From contig NZ_JBHUEM010000055.1 of the NCBI RefSeq assembly GCF_042680805.1, forward strand, positions 231,870 to 295,869: DNA of 64,000 nt. The letters are read 5' to 3'. Below the pieces are notes generated by a model. It was not told the origin of the DNA and made no database searches. It was given only the letters and a program-made list of their open reading frames with translations. Numbering within the stretch: the first letter of the stretch is position 1; every line of letters begins with the position of its first letter. This document shows, in pieces, positions 33,637 to 41,972 of this stretch. Origin of the DNA: Bacillus_CJ salitolerans (lineage in GTDB: Bacteria; Bacillota; Bacilli; Bacillales; SA4). The translations under genes were made by a program, and so were the position numbers.

Positions 33637-33684
33637 CAAATAGAATTACTGTTCAACAAATTTCGACAGCAGGAGGAAAAAGAG

Positions 33685-35112
33685 ATGGAATTCATTCATG
33701 GGTTAATTGGACAAGCAAACAATATTCTATGGTCTTATATATTAATAGGGCTATTACTAGGACTTGGATTGTATTTCACCATCCGTATGAAAGTAGTACA
33801 AATTGCAAAGATAGGTGAAATGTTCAGGGTATTAAAGGATAAAAATGAAAGTCTCCCAGGAGAAAGCAGCATCTCTTCACTTCAAGCATTTTTCATTGGT
33901 GCAGCAACACGTATCGGTACAGGTAACGTTGCTGGGGTAGCAATGGCAATTGCTTTAGGTGGTCCTGGAGCCGTGTTTTGGATGTGGATTGTTGCCATAT
34001 TAGGTGGAGCAAGTGCCTTTGTTGAAAGTACGTTAGCTCAAATTTACAAAGTAAAAGATAAACAGGGGTTCAAAGGTGGACCCGCTTATTATATGCAGAA
34101 GCAATTAGGTGCAAAATGGTTAAGCTCTATGTTCGCCTTCGGAATTATCATTTCTTTCGGTTTAACTTTTAATGCTGTGCAAAGTAATACAATTGCAGCA
34201 GCATTCACAAACTCATTTAACATGAGTGGAGCAGTTGTTGGTGGAATTTTAGTAGCATTAACAGCCGTGATTATTTTTGGCGGAGTACAACGTATTGCAA
34301 AATTTTCTGCAATCATTGTCCCAATTATGGCTGGATTCTATATTTTACTAGCAGCATTTGTAGTGTTAACGAACATAACAGCCGTTCCAGCCGTTCTTTC
34401 ATTAATAGTAAAAAGTGCCTTCGGATTTGAGCAAGTTCTTGGTGGTGGAGTAGGCGCAGCCATCATGATGGGAGTAAAGCGCGGACTATTCTCAAACGAA
34501 GCTGGTATGGGTAGTGCACCAAATGCGGCAGCAACAGCAGTTGTGTCTCACCCGGCTAAACAAGGATTTGTACAAGCATTAGGCGTTTTCTTCGATACGT
34601 TAATCGTGTGTACAGCAACAGCCTTTATCATTCTTTTGTCTGATTCTTATACAACAGGTTTACAAGGAATTGAGCTTACTCAAGCATCTATGGCAGAACA
34701 CTTTGGTGGTTGGGCAAGTATTTTCGTAGCTATTGCGATCTTCATGTTTGCATTTAGCTCCATTATCGGTAGCTATTACTATGGCGAAGCAAATATTGAA
34801 TTCGTTCATAAAAGTAAAACAGCGTTATTTATTTACCGCTTACTAGCTTTAGGTATGGTGATGTTTGGAACTGTCGCAAGCCTACAAATCGTTTGGGATT
34901 TTGCCGACTTAGCAATGGCTGTCATGGCTTTAACCAATCTCATTGCAATCGGTATCCTTGGTAAATATGCCTTTAAGGCGCTTGATAACTATATGGAGCA
35001 AAGAAAGCAAGGGCTTGACCCAGTATTCTATGCTGATGATATTGAAGGCTTAAAAGGAGTCGAAAGCTGGCCTGTTCGTGAAACGCAGCAACAAGTTAAG
35101 AAAATAGGTTAA
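33685..35112 (+). CDS. Sodium:alanine/glycine (AGCS) symporter, AlsT-like
   Basis: Integral membrane protein of 475 aa with about ten hydrophobic segments. AGCS hallmarks: GAATRIGTGNVAGVAMAIALGGPGAVFWMW near residues 72-100, the FKGGPAYYMQ segment and GLFSNEAGMGSAPNAAA. It imports alanine, glycine or glutamine with sodium ions; the related B. subtilis AlsT takes glutamine. GGAGGA lies 7 bases before the ATG. The promoter has a CodY-like site. It stands alone, with a strong terminator after it, and the upstream LysR gene could also act on it. Confidence 0.9.
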   Translation: MEFIHGLIGQANNILWSYILIGLLLGLGLYFTIRMKVVQIAKIGEMFRVLKDKNESLPGESSISSLQAFFIGAATRIGTGNVAGVAMAIALGGPGAVFWMWIVAILGGASAFVESTLAQIYKVKDKQGFKGGPAYYMQKQLGAKWLSSMFAFGIIISFGLTFNAVQSNTIAAAFTNSFNMSGAVVGGILVALTAVIIFGGVQRIAKFSAIIVPIMAGFYILLAAFVVLTNITAVPAVLSLIVKSAFGFEQVLGGGVGAAIMMGVKRGLFSNEAGMGSAPNAAATAVVSHPAKQGFVQALGVFFDTLIVCTATAFIILLSDSYTTGLQGIELTQASMAEHFGGWASIFVAIAIFMFAFSSIIGSYYYGEANIEFVHKSKTALFIYRLLALGMVMFGTVASLQIVWDFADLAMAVMALTNLIAIGILGKYAFKALDNYMEQRKQGLDPVFYADDIEGLKGVESWPVRETQQQVKKIG

Positions 35113-35118
35113 GTAAGA

Positions 35119-35145
35119 AGAGACTGGACATCCAGTCTCTTTTTC
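35119..35145 (+). terminator. Terminator of the symporter gene
   Basis: AGAGACTGGA (35119-35128) and TCCAGTCTCT (35131-35140) with a two-base gap, followed by five Ts. Confidence 0.9.
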
Positions 35146-35208
35146 GTTGCTTAGGAAATTATAAAAGCTCACCATTTGTGGATAACTTAGTGATGTGCGT
35201 AGTAATCC

Positions 35209-35394
35209 GGCTCCAGCGCCCTGCCAAGATGAAATGGCGACGATCTTTGCCATTTTATCCTACTCGAGGGAAAAAGAAAAATCACTTTTTCCTTGGTCAA
35301 ATAACCCTTGAAGAGAAAAAGGGAAAGAGCACCCTTTTTCTCTTCAAGGAACATTTGCTATGCCTGAGGCTAAACGGGGCGCCCTGAGCCTTTT
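35209..35394 (+). repeat. Dispersed structured element, copy B
   Basis: Second copy of the element at 31609-31781. The outer stem is better here: GGCTCCAGCGCCC (35209-35221) against GGGGCGCCCTGAGCC (near 35376-35390). The middle hairpin is a perfect 18-bp stem, CCTTGAAGAGAAAAAGGG with CCCTTTTTCTCTTCAAGG, unlike copy A in sequence but the same in place and pairing. It ends with CCTTTTG. It lies between the symporter terminator and the MerR promoter. Confidence 0.8.
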
Positions 35395-35418
35395 GTTCTT
35401 CTACAAAAAAAATCGGTA

Positions 35419-35449
35419 TTGAAGTTTACGTTAACGTTAATGGTAAACT
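35419..35449 (+). promoter_or_regulatory. MerR-type promoter and operator
   Basis: TTGAAG (35419-35424), 19 bp, TAAACT (35444-35449). The overlong spacer is typical of MerR-controlled promoters. It holds the inverted repeat GTTTAC..GTAAAC (35424-35429 and 35443-35448) around a perfect ACGTTAACGT (35428-35437). Confidence 0.65.
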
Positions 35450-35486
35450 AGATATATCAAAATATTCTAAAAACAGGATGAATATA

Positions 35487-35873
35487 ATGTACTCGATATC
35501 TGATATGGCAAAAGAATTTAAGGTTACAACAAGAACGATTCGGTATTATGAAGAGCTCGGTCTCTTAAAGCCATTGCGTTCTGAAGCAGGGAGACGAGTT
35601 TTTACAAGTAAAGATTATGCGAGACTAAAGTTGATTGTTCGCGGTAAGCGGTTCGGCTTTACGTTGGATGAAATTAAGGAAATGGTTCTGTTATTTGACG
35701 TTGATCCGACAGGGAAAAAACAGCTGGAGAGGACTATCGATTATGGCAATCAACGAATTAAGGAGGTGAACGAGCGGATTGAAGAACTTATGGAGATGAA
35801 GCAGGAGATGGAGCTGCTTCGAAATGACTTTTTAAAACGATTAAATCACTTAAAGGGAGAGAAAAAGCTATGA
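35487..35873 (+). CDS. MerR-family transcriptional regulator
   Basis: A 128-residue regulator with a winged helix at the start (MYSISDMAKEFKVTTRTIRY then YEELGLLKP) and a coiled-coil dimerisation helix at the end (NQRIKEVNERIEELMEMKQEME). It lacks a long effector domain and cysteines for metal binding. I use the ATG at 35487 since AGGA lies 8 bases before it, while ATG 35478 overlaps that site. It overlaps the acyl-CoA synthetase gene by four bases, so it is the first gene of a fatty-acid or branched-acid degradation operon and probably responds to an acyl-CoA, like LiuR-type MerR proteins. The promoter carries its likely operator. Confidence 0.85.
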   Translation: MYSISDMAKEFKVTTRTIRYYEELGLLKPLRSEAGRRVFTSKDYARLKLIVRGKRFGFTLDEIKEMVLLFDVDPTGKKQLERTIDYGNQRIKEVNERIEELMEMKQEMELLRNDFLKRLNHLKGEKKL

Positions 35874-37384
35874 ATATTTCTGAATTATTATCAAGAAATG
35901 CACGTAAGTATCCTTTACAAGAAGCAATCGTAACAGAAAAGACAAGACTTTCCTATCAGGAATTACATACAAAAGTCAATCAATTCGCTTCTTCGCTTGA
36001 GACAATAGGTGTTCAAAAAGGAGACAAAGTCGTCTTATTTATGCCAAATACAGAGGAATTCATCATTAGTTACCTTGCTGTTCTGCGTCTCGGAGCTATT
36101 ATTGTCCCGATCAATGCAAAACTCACAAAACGAGAAGTAGAATATATTGTAGACCATAGTGAAGCAAGTGTTTTACTTGTTCATGAATGGTTGTTTGAAA
36201 ATGTGTCATCCATTGAAAAAGAAGGCTTAGTGTTAATTAAAACAGGAAAGCCTGATGGATTGTGGCGCTCGTTTGCAACCTTGCTTGATGGAGGAGAAAC
36301 GAAGGAAATCAACTGTTTATTAACTGAAGATGATGAAGCAACGATTTTATATACATCTGGAACGACAGGAAATCCAAAAGGTGTACTCTTCACCTATCGA
36401 AATATATTAACCGTCGCGATAATGATGTGTGTAGAAATGGAAATGAAACCAGAAAGTAGAATTCTACATATGATGCCGCTTAGCCATTCGGCACCGCTAC
36501 ACCTATTTTTAGTAGCTGGTTTATACGTTGGATCGACCCATGTTCTCTCACCAACGTTTACCCCAGATGGATTGTTAAAGCTTGTTGATCAAGAGAAGAT
36601 TACCCATTTTTTTGGGGCACCTGTTGCTTACCTTTTCACAACCAAAATGCCTAACATTGAATCGTTTGATTTATCCACGATGAAGTACTGGGTTTATGGG
36701 GGAGCACCATTGTCGCAGCAAGAAGTTCAATATGTTCAGGCAAAATTTAAAACGAACAGCTTGTATTGTGTATATGGTCTTACAGAGGCAGGCCCAAGTG
36801 GTACCTTACTTTTAGCAGAGGAACATGAAGAAAAAGCAGGAAGTATTGGAAAACGAGGTGCTCTAGGAACCGAGATTAAAGTGATAAATGAAGCAGGAGA
36901 GCTGGCTCAGCCTGGTGAAGTGGGCGAAATTATTCTATATGGTGAAGGGATCATGAAGGGGTACTACAAGGATCCGGTAAAGACTGAAGAAGCGATGCTA
37001 GATGGATGGCTTCGAACAGGTGATCTCGGAAAAGTAGATAAGGATGGATACTTTTGGATCGTTGATAGAAAGAAGGATTTAATTATTTCTGGAGGGGTAA
37101 ACATTTATCCAAAAGAAATCGAAGAAGCCCTTCTCGGTCATCCACAAATCTCAGAAGTAGCCGTTGTGGGTGTACCTCATCCAGAGTGGGGTGAAACAGC
37201 TAAAGCGTATGTTGTAGGAGAAATCGAAGACGTAAAACAAGAATGCGTAAGCTATTTAAATGGAAAATTAGCATCCTATAAGATACCTAAATTATATGAA
37301 AAGGTAGAAGCATTACCTCGCAATGCAACTGGAAAAATATTAAAGCACGTACTTCGAGAACAACAAACTGGGGTGGTATCGTGA
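35870..37384 (+). CDS. Acyl-CoA synthetase (AMP-forming)
   Basis: Activates a carboxylic acid to its CoA thioester through an acyl-adenylate. The 504-residue ANL-family enzyme has the P-loop TILYTSGTTGNPKGVLF (A3), YGLTEAG (A5), GWLRTGDLG (A7), DRKKDLIISGGVNIYPKEIE (A8) and the catalytic lysine region PRNATGKILK (A10). Chain-length preference is not evident. Coupled by four-base overlaps to the MerR regulator before it and the acyl-CoA dehydrogenase after it, it supplies substrate for the dehydrogenase. Confidence 0.9.
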   Translation: MNISELLSRNARKYPLQEAIVTEKTRLSYQELHTKVNQFASSLETIGVQKGDKVVLFMPNTEEFIISYLAVLRLGAIIVPINAKLTKREVEYIVDHSEASVLLVHEWLFENVSSIEKEGLVLIKTGKPDGLWRSFATLLDGGETKEINCLLTEDDEATILYTSGTTGNPKGVLFTYRNILTVAIMMCVEMEMKPESRILHMMPLSHSAPLHLFLVAGLYVGSTHVLSPTFTPDGLLKLVDQEKITHFFGAPVAYLFTTKMPNIESFDLSTMKYWVYGGAPLSQQEVQYVQAKFKTNSLYCVYGLTEAGPSGTLLLAEEHEEKAGSIGKRGALGTEIKVINEAGELAQPGEVGEIILYGEGIMKGYYKDPVKTEEAMLDGWLRTGDLGKVDKDGYFWIVDRKKDLIISGGVNIYPKEIEEALLGHPQISEVAVVGVPHPEWGETAKAYVVGEIEDVKQECVSYLNGKLASYKIPKLYEKVEALPRNATGKILKHVLREQQTGVVS

Positions 37385-39069
37385 AAAAAATCGATAACTT
37401 TTATTCGGAAGACAAGGTTGTTCAGGAAATCGCTAAAGAATATCTATCAGCAGAATTTCACCAATGGGCTGAAAAAGAGCTAATGGAGTTTGGAGAAAGC
37501 TGTGCCAACAATATTGATGAAAGAGCCGTTCATACAGATCGTGAAGGTCAGCCAAGGCTCATCAAATATAACCGATTTGGTGAGGAGGTTTCAGAGGTCT
37601 GGGTAAATGAAGGATATAAGAAGACAGTAGAAGAAACGTATAATCGCGGTATTGTCGGTTATGTTCATAAGAATATACCGGGGTTAAATAAAAAGGGAAA
37701 CTATATGTATTCGTATCTACAAGGGTACTTACTCAGTCAAACAGAGCCAGGCTTCTATTGTCCAGTTACGTTAACAATGGCTACAGCCTACCTACTTGAT
37801 CATTATGCAGATGAGGATGTAAAGGCAAAATTTCTACCACACGTTATTTCAACAGGTGAAACAGAGCTTTTTGAAGGTGCAACTTTCTTGACAGAACGAC
37901 AAGGTGGTTCAGATGTTGGGGCAAACGTAGTTATGGCCAAATACGAGAATGGAACGTATCAGCTCTATGGTGAAAAATATTTTGCATCCAATGCAGGAAT
38001 GTGCGGTGTTGCGATGGTGTTAGCAAGAATCGAGGAATCTGCACCAGGAACAAAAGGACTCAGTTTATTTGCTGTCCCATGGCGAAACGAGGATTCCAGT
38101 TTAAATGGAATTAAGATTCGGAGATTAAAAGATAAGCTTGGGGTGAGGGCCGTCCCGTCAGGGGAAGTAGAGTTTGAGGGTGCAAAGGCCTATTTAGTGG
38201 GAGAAGCATCAAAAGGAATCTACTACATGATGGAAGCATTAAATCTTTCCCGCGTATGTAATGCGATTGCGTCGATAGGAATAATGAGAAGAGCGTATAT
38301 GGAGGCAAAAAATTATGCGTTCCACCGTGAAGCATTTGGGAAAAGGCTCTATGAGTATCCAATGGTGAAGGATACGCTCGTGAAATTAGCGGTGAAGCAT
38401 GAAGTAGAGACCAAAGCGACGTTTAAGCTTGTCCACATCTTTGACCAAGTGATGAGAAAAGAAGCTCTATCTACTGAAAAGGATATGGTGTTAAATCGTC
38501 TTCTTATTGCCATTTTGAAAAAAGAATCAGCTGAGCAAGCAATTCATTTTTGTCATGAGGCGATTGAAATGCATGGAGGCAATGGATATATTGAAGATTT
38601 TGTGATGGCACGTTTACTTCGTGATGCACAGGTGCTTACCGTTTGGGAAGGAACAGCCAATATTCTAGGCTTAGAGGTCCTTAGATTAATGCAAAAATAT
38701 CAGGCACACCAAGTGTTTATTGACTATATTGAAGAAAAACTACTTAACAATGCTTCTAGTGTTTCCACAGATTTAATTAAAAACGGTCTAGAAGAGTTGA
38801 AAAGGATGACAGCTTATATTAGTCAATCAGATGAAGCTGTCCAAACCTTCCATTCGAAAAAAATCGCAAAGCTTATGGCTGATTTGTTTGAAAGCATTAT
38901 AGCCATTGAGTATGCCGAAAAAAGTGAGCGAAATCGTAAAGTAGCAGAAGTTTTCTTAGAAATGACATGGTTACAATTTACCCGCATAGACCATGATATG
39001 AAATCTGTTCAATACTTTGACGAAATCGTCAAAGGGACAGTAGAGAAAGATTCATTGTCCCATGCGTAA
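37381..39069 (+). CDS. Acyl-CoA dehydrogenase
   Basis: FAD enzyme of 562 aa that introduces the first double bond in acyl-CoA degradation. It has the acyl-CoA dehydrogenase core: MTEKQGGSD-like TFLTERQGGSDVGAN, the YFASNAG segment, RREAFG-like YAFHREAFGKRLYEYPMVKDT and EMHGGNGYIED near the C-terminal domain; VWEGTANIL follows. It is longer than the 380-residue short-chain type because of N- and C-terminal extensions of the FadE/AidB-like branch. It overlaps the synthetase gene by four bases and ends the MerR operon. A 13-bp hairpin at 39076-39106 follows without a T-run. Confidence 0.9.
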   Translation: MKKIDNFYSEDKVVQEIAKEYLSAEFHQWAEKELMEFGESCANNIDERAVHTDREGQPRLIKYNRFGEEVSEVWVNEGYKKTVEETYNRGIVGYVHKNIPGLNKKGNYMYSYLQGYLLSQTEPGFYCPVTLTMATAYLLDHYADEDVKAKFLPHVISTGETELFEGATFLTERQGGSDVGANVVMAKYENGTYQLYGEKYFASNAGMCGVAMVLARIEESAPGTKGLSLFAVPWRNEDSSLNGIKIRRLKDKLGVRAVPSGEVEFEGAKAYLVGEASKGIYYMMEALNLSRVCNAIASIGIMRRAYMEAKNYAFHREAFGKRLYEYPMVKDTLVKLAVKHEVETKATFKLVHIFDQVMRKEALSTEKDMVLNRLLIAILKKESAEQAIHFCHEAIEMHGGNGYIEDFVMARLLRDAQVLTVWEGTANILGLEVLRLMQKYQAHQVFIDYIEEKLLNNASSVSTDLIKNGLEELKRMTAYISQSDEAVQTFHSKKIAKLMADLFESIIAIEYAEKSERNRKVAEVFLEMTWLQFTRIDHDMKSVQYFDEIVKGTVEKDSLSHA

Positions 39070-39075
39070 GCTAAA

Positions 39076-39106
39076 CCGAGACCAAATCGTGCTGATTTGG
39101 TCTTGG
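39076..39106 (+). terminator. Hairpin after the acyl-CoA dehydrogenase gene
   Basis: CCGAGACCAAATC (39076-39088) pairs with GATTTGGTCTTGG (39094-39106). No T-run follows, so termination strength is doubtful. Confidence 0.45.
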
Positions 39107-39258
39107 TGTATTAAGTCACCTAACAGAACACTATCACACTCCTCTACAAAATCGTACTGATGCACGCGTGTCTGATCTGGAGTATATACGTTTCCCGGTT
39201 AGAGATGATAAGGTAATAGTAAATGACAAGTAGGAAGTGAACCTTGAGGAGGATTTAA

Positions 39259-39570
39259 ATGGACAGTTTAATCATTTTACTATTTATTCTAATGATCATC
39301 GCTCTTAATGTTGCAACGTTTGTTTTAGTTAAGAAGAATAAGCTAAACATAATGTTATCAGGTTTGATCATCATCGTACTTGCTCCAGTAATTGGATTTT
39401 CTAGTGGTGCATTACTATATCAAACATATGATTTTAGTTCAGGTGGTACTGGTGAAGGGGCCGGCTATGGCGGTGCATTTTTGGGACTGATTACGATAGG
39501 AAATGGACTTCTTATTTTCCTTATAGGCTTCATTAGATGGATCATAAAATTTTTAACACCAAAGAAATAA
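39259..39570 (+). CDS. Small membrane protein, unknown family
   Basis: A 103-residue protein with three hydrophobic segments (residues 3-26, 31-55 and 75-98) and a glycine-rich stretch between the last two (SSGGTGEGAGYGGAFLG). GAGGAGG lies 6 bases before the ATG. I do not recognise the family. It is a single-gene unit after the acyl-CoA operon, with no shared operon partner. The gap 39107-39258 holds nothing else I can name. Confidence 0.65.
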   Translation: MDSLIILLFILMIIALNVATFVLVKKNKLNIMLSGLIIIVLAPVIGFSSGALLYQTYDFSSGGTGEGAGYGGAFLGLITIGNGLLIFLIGFIRWIIKFLTPKK

Positions 39571-39718
39571 AATTAGTTCTCGTCTGATGGGAGAGGAAGA
39601 TGGCGTCTGAGATTAACTAGGTGATATCTTATTTTGTAATTATAATTAAAAATGTTATGACCCTATTTTAGTGTTAGTTATAAAATCATATAAATAATCA
39701 ATTGTGGATCATAGGTTT

Positions 39719-40297
39719 TTAAGTCAATGTAGTTGACCTTTCTTTAAGAAAACCGACAATCTTATAACAAAGAAGAGCAATAGCTATATAAATTACAAAA
39801 GAATAGATATGCTCCCAAGTCAACTGTTGATATACACCGATCCAAGCCATAAAAGGCTCTGCGATAAACGCTATAAAGGCTGCTACCACAACAACGACAA
39901 CTATAAACTTTTTCGTTTCCGTACAATACTGAAACGCTAGCATAAATGGAATAATGACTAAGGATACATCGTAGGGGTAAAACTGCGGATACAGATAAGG
40001 TGATAGCCGTACAGGATAAAACCAAAGCAAAGTCGTACTCCCAATTGAATCAAGGATGCTAGCAATCGTTCCTAGAAATAAACCAAACACAAGTATCTCG
40101 AAGCTTCTTTTCTTATCTAACAGCTTCCACCATATGATAGGAGGAAGAATCGACAGGATGACTAGAAACCACCACCTAATTGTAAAAAGCTCGCGATGAT
40201 GCCAATGTGTATATAAAATGTCATAATAACTCTTTTCTGCCTTAAGCAGTTCTTCCAAGGTAGGAATGACAGTAAGAATATCAAAAGAAAGTATCAT
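39719..40297 (-). CDS. CBO0543 family membrane protein
   Basis: A 192-residue integral membrane protein with about six hydrophobic segments and many aromatic residues (THWHHRELFTIRWW near the N-terminus, then DSIGSTTLLWFYPVRLSPYL and FMAWIGVYQQL). The pattern matches the CBO0543 family of Bacilli and Clostridia, function unknown. The ATG at 40297 has AAGGAG 10 bases upstream; GTG at 40306 is too close to that site. The binding site lies within a 10-bp inverted repeat (40301-40330), so translation may be modulated or this hairpin may end an upstream transcript. Confidence 0.75.
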   Translation of the reverse strand: MILSFDILTVIPTLEELLKAEKSYYDILYTHWHHRELFTIRWWFLVILSILPPIIWWKLLDKKRSFEILVFGLFLGTIASILDSIGSTTLLWFYPVRLSPYLYPQFYPYDVSLVIIPFMLAFQYCTETKKFIVVVVVVAAFIAFIAEPFMAWIGVYQQLTWEHIYSFVIYIAIALLCYKIVGFLKERSTTLT

Positions 40298-40300
40298 AAA

Positions 40301-40330
40301 AGCCACACTCCTTATAGATAGAGTGCGGCT
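40301..40330 (-). promoter_or_regulatory. Inverted repeat over the ribosome binding site of the CBO0543 gene
   Basis: On the minus strand AGCCGCACTC, 10-base loop, GAGTGTGGCT, then TTTATG with the start codon. AAGGAG falls in the loop and 3' arm. Confidence 0.4.
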
Positions 40331-40579
40331 CTAATGAAAATATATTCAACGTCTCTTTTTTCTTTCCACAGAGATGATAACGATAAACAAATAAGGAAGA
40401 GGAGAGCTAGTAATGTACCCCCTCTCAAAGCTTTAATTTCTATTTGACTATAATTTTTCAAAAAAAATAGATGAATATTACTATCATTACACAAATTGTA
40501 CAGAGCTATGGAGTGAAATGTTTAAGATTATTGCAATAACGTCGTAGTTTTAGCTGCTTGTAGGTCAATTTTGAAAACG

Positions 40580-41001
40580 TATCAGCAACTTATCGCTTTT
40601 TATCAGCAACTATTCGGAAATTATCAGCAAGTCAGTATGATTTATCATCAACTTTTACAAATTATCATCAACTTTCCGAGTTATCGGTAACTTTCATTGA
40701 ATTATCAGCAAGTCGTTTCAATTTATCATCAACTTTTACAAATTATCATCAACTTTCCGAGTTATCCGCAACTTTCATTGAATTATCAGCAAGTCGTTTC
40801 AATTTATCATCAACTTTTACAAATTATCATCAAATTTCCGAGTTATCCGCAACTTTCGTTGAATTATAAGCAAGTCGTTTCAATTTATCATCAACCTTCA
40901 ATAAGTAACGAATCATCAAGGTTTGATAATTTTTAGCAACTTTCGGGGTATCAGCAATATTTAGTAAGTAATCTTCGAGTTGTATAGTTTTATCAGCAAC
41001 C
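40580..41001. repeat. Array 2 of the TTATCANCAACTT repeat with 81-bp higher-order unit
   Basis: About 18 copies of TATCAGCAACTT or TATCATCAACTTT, 19-21 bases apart. In the centre four monomers (21, 20, 19, 21 bases) make an 81-bp unit repeated at 40703, 40784 and 40865; an earlier, more diverged copy precedes it. Because 81 is divisible by three the array stays open in some frames, but no start signal or family match supports coding. The gap from 40307 to 41079 contains only this array and the CBO0543 promoter region. Confidence 0.95.
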
Positions 41002-41079
41002 AATCTACTACTTTCCTCAAACATCAACCTCCTCTTAAACAATATAAGCTACACTACCCATAGCATATAAGGGAATCCA

Positions 41080-41637
41080 TTAATAAAAGTAAGGGTATAA
41101 GATAGCGCGAATTAGTCTTCTAAGTGGAAATCGATATCTTCTAAACCGGCGGAATCTTCTCGGGTAGCGTCGACCATAGCCTCCGTAACCTTGTCCGTAG
41201 CCTGACCCATATCCACCGTAACCATAGTCATCATCATAGCCGCCAAAAGAAAACTCACGGTCTTGATGATGATCCCCATCGGGAATCAACATGTAAACAT
41301 TTTCGTCGTCTACCTTATCAACGATTCCATCATATTGCTGCCCATCATTCATTTCTAGAAGTACATAAAAATCCTTATGTTTCTTACAAAAATCTTTCAC
41401 ATGCCCTGGAGCTAGAGATGGTTCTACATTTGGTTGATAAGGGAATTGCGGGAATGGATACGAGCCAGGATTGCTAGGATAGCCAGGAGATGGGTTTAAT
41501 GGCTCTTGATACGGTAAAGCAGAATAAGGGTAGTTTGTAGAAAGCTGTAAGTCGGGATAAACTGGTGCTGCTGGAGCAGCTGGCTGTTGCAAGGGAAAGC
41601 CATGTGGATTCGTGTTGTAATAAGGGTGTTGATTCAA
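41080..41637 (-). CDS. Coat-like protein with Sm-like core and Gly/Tyr/Arg tail
   Basis: A 185-residue protein starting at TTG 41637; GAGGAGG 8 bases upstream decides this over longer in-frame options. The N-terminal 80 residues are rich in Pro, Tyr, Asn and Gln (FPLQQPAAPAAPVYPD, PFPQFPYQPN). A compact core follows (KDFYVLLEMNDGQQYDGIVD, then KVDDENVYMLIPDGD) that reads like an Sm-like beta-barrel strand pattern. The C-terminus is Gly/Tyr-rich then Arg-rich (YGYGGYGSGYGQGYGGYG, RRFRRFRRYRF). Such composition is common in spore coat and exosporium-associated proteins of Bacillus. The function is unknown; coat location is an inference from composition. Confidence 0.7.
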   Translation of the reverse strand: MNQHPYYNTNPHGFPLQQPAAPAAPVYPDLQLSTNYPYSALPYQEPLNPSPGYPSNPGSYPFPQFPYQPNVEPSLAPGHVKDFCKKHKDFYVLLEMNDGQQYDGIVDKVDDENVYMLIPDGDHHQDREFSFGGYDDDYGYGGYGSGYGQGYGGYGRRYPRRFRRFRRYRFPLRRLIRAILYPYFY

Positions 41638-41738
41638 TTCATGTTCCTCCTCTTTATCGTGATGTACTCCAACATCATCATATGAAGAGGACAGAAAAAA
41701 TAGGTATATATAATTTGTAAAGTTCTTACTGAAAATCA

Positions 41739-41922
41739 TTATCCACAGAAAAAGCTCTTATACATCAAGTTCTCCACAAACTTATTAACATTATCCACAA
41801 TAAATACACTGTTTTGTCCACATTTTTATCCAAAAATGATTGAAAGCCCAAATGCCTGACCAAACAAGAACATGTAGCAGGATATCCACATTATTCACAA
41901 AATAAATAAAAACTGTGGATAA
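41739..41922. promoter_or_regulatory. Cluster of DnaA boxes
   Basis: Sites like TTATNCACA: TTATCCACA 41739-41747 and 41791-41799, TTATTCACA 41891-41899, and TTATCCACA on the other strand at 41914-41922; one-mismatch sites TTCTCCACA 41770-41778, TTGTCCACA 41814-41822 and ATATCCACA 41882-41890. Six of seven face the same way, within 184 bp of non-coding DNA. No dnaA or dnaN gene is near, so it is more like the DnaA-box clusters that titrate DnaA or regulate a neighbour than the origin. Confidence 0.75.
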
Positions 41923-41935
41923 CTACAACATAAAT

Positions 41936-41960
41936 AAAAGGTAGCCACCTATTGGCTACC
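41936..41960 (-). terminator. Minus-strand terminator downstream of the yfhD-like gene
   Basis: GGTAGCC (41940-41946) and GGCTACC (41954-41960). On the minus strand it is followed by TTTTATTTATG. It lies about 220 bases past the yfhD-like stop codon, beyond the structured element. Confidence 0.6.
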
Positions 41961-41972
41961 CGGTATTCCGTA

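Noticed and set aside
33612..33818. 68-codon plus-strand frame over the symporter start
   Set aside because: Out of frame with the symporter gene and covers its promoter; no binding site.
40312..40494. 60-codon minus-strand frame upstream of the CBO0543 gene
   Set aside because: One hydrophobic stretch but only a TTG start with no ribosome binding site; it ends inside a hairpin loop. Not enough to call a gene.
40697..40936. 79-codon plus-strand protein made of 27-residue repeats
   Set aside because: It is the 81-bp DNA repeat read in an open frame; no ribosome binding site and no family resemblance.
41739..41922. Chromosomal replication origin
   Set aside because: DnaA boxes are present, but there is no dnaA, dnaN or clear unwinding element, and the flanking genes are not those of oriC.
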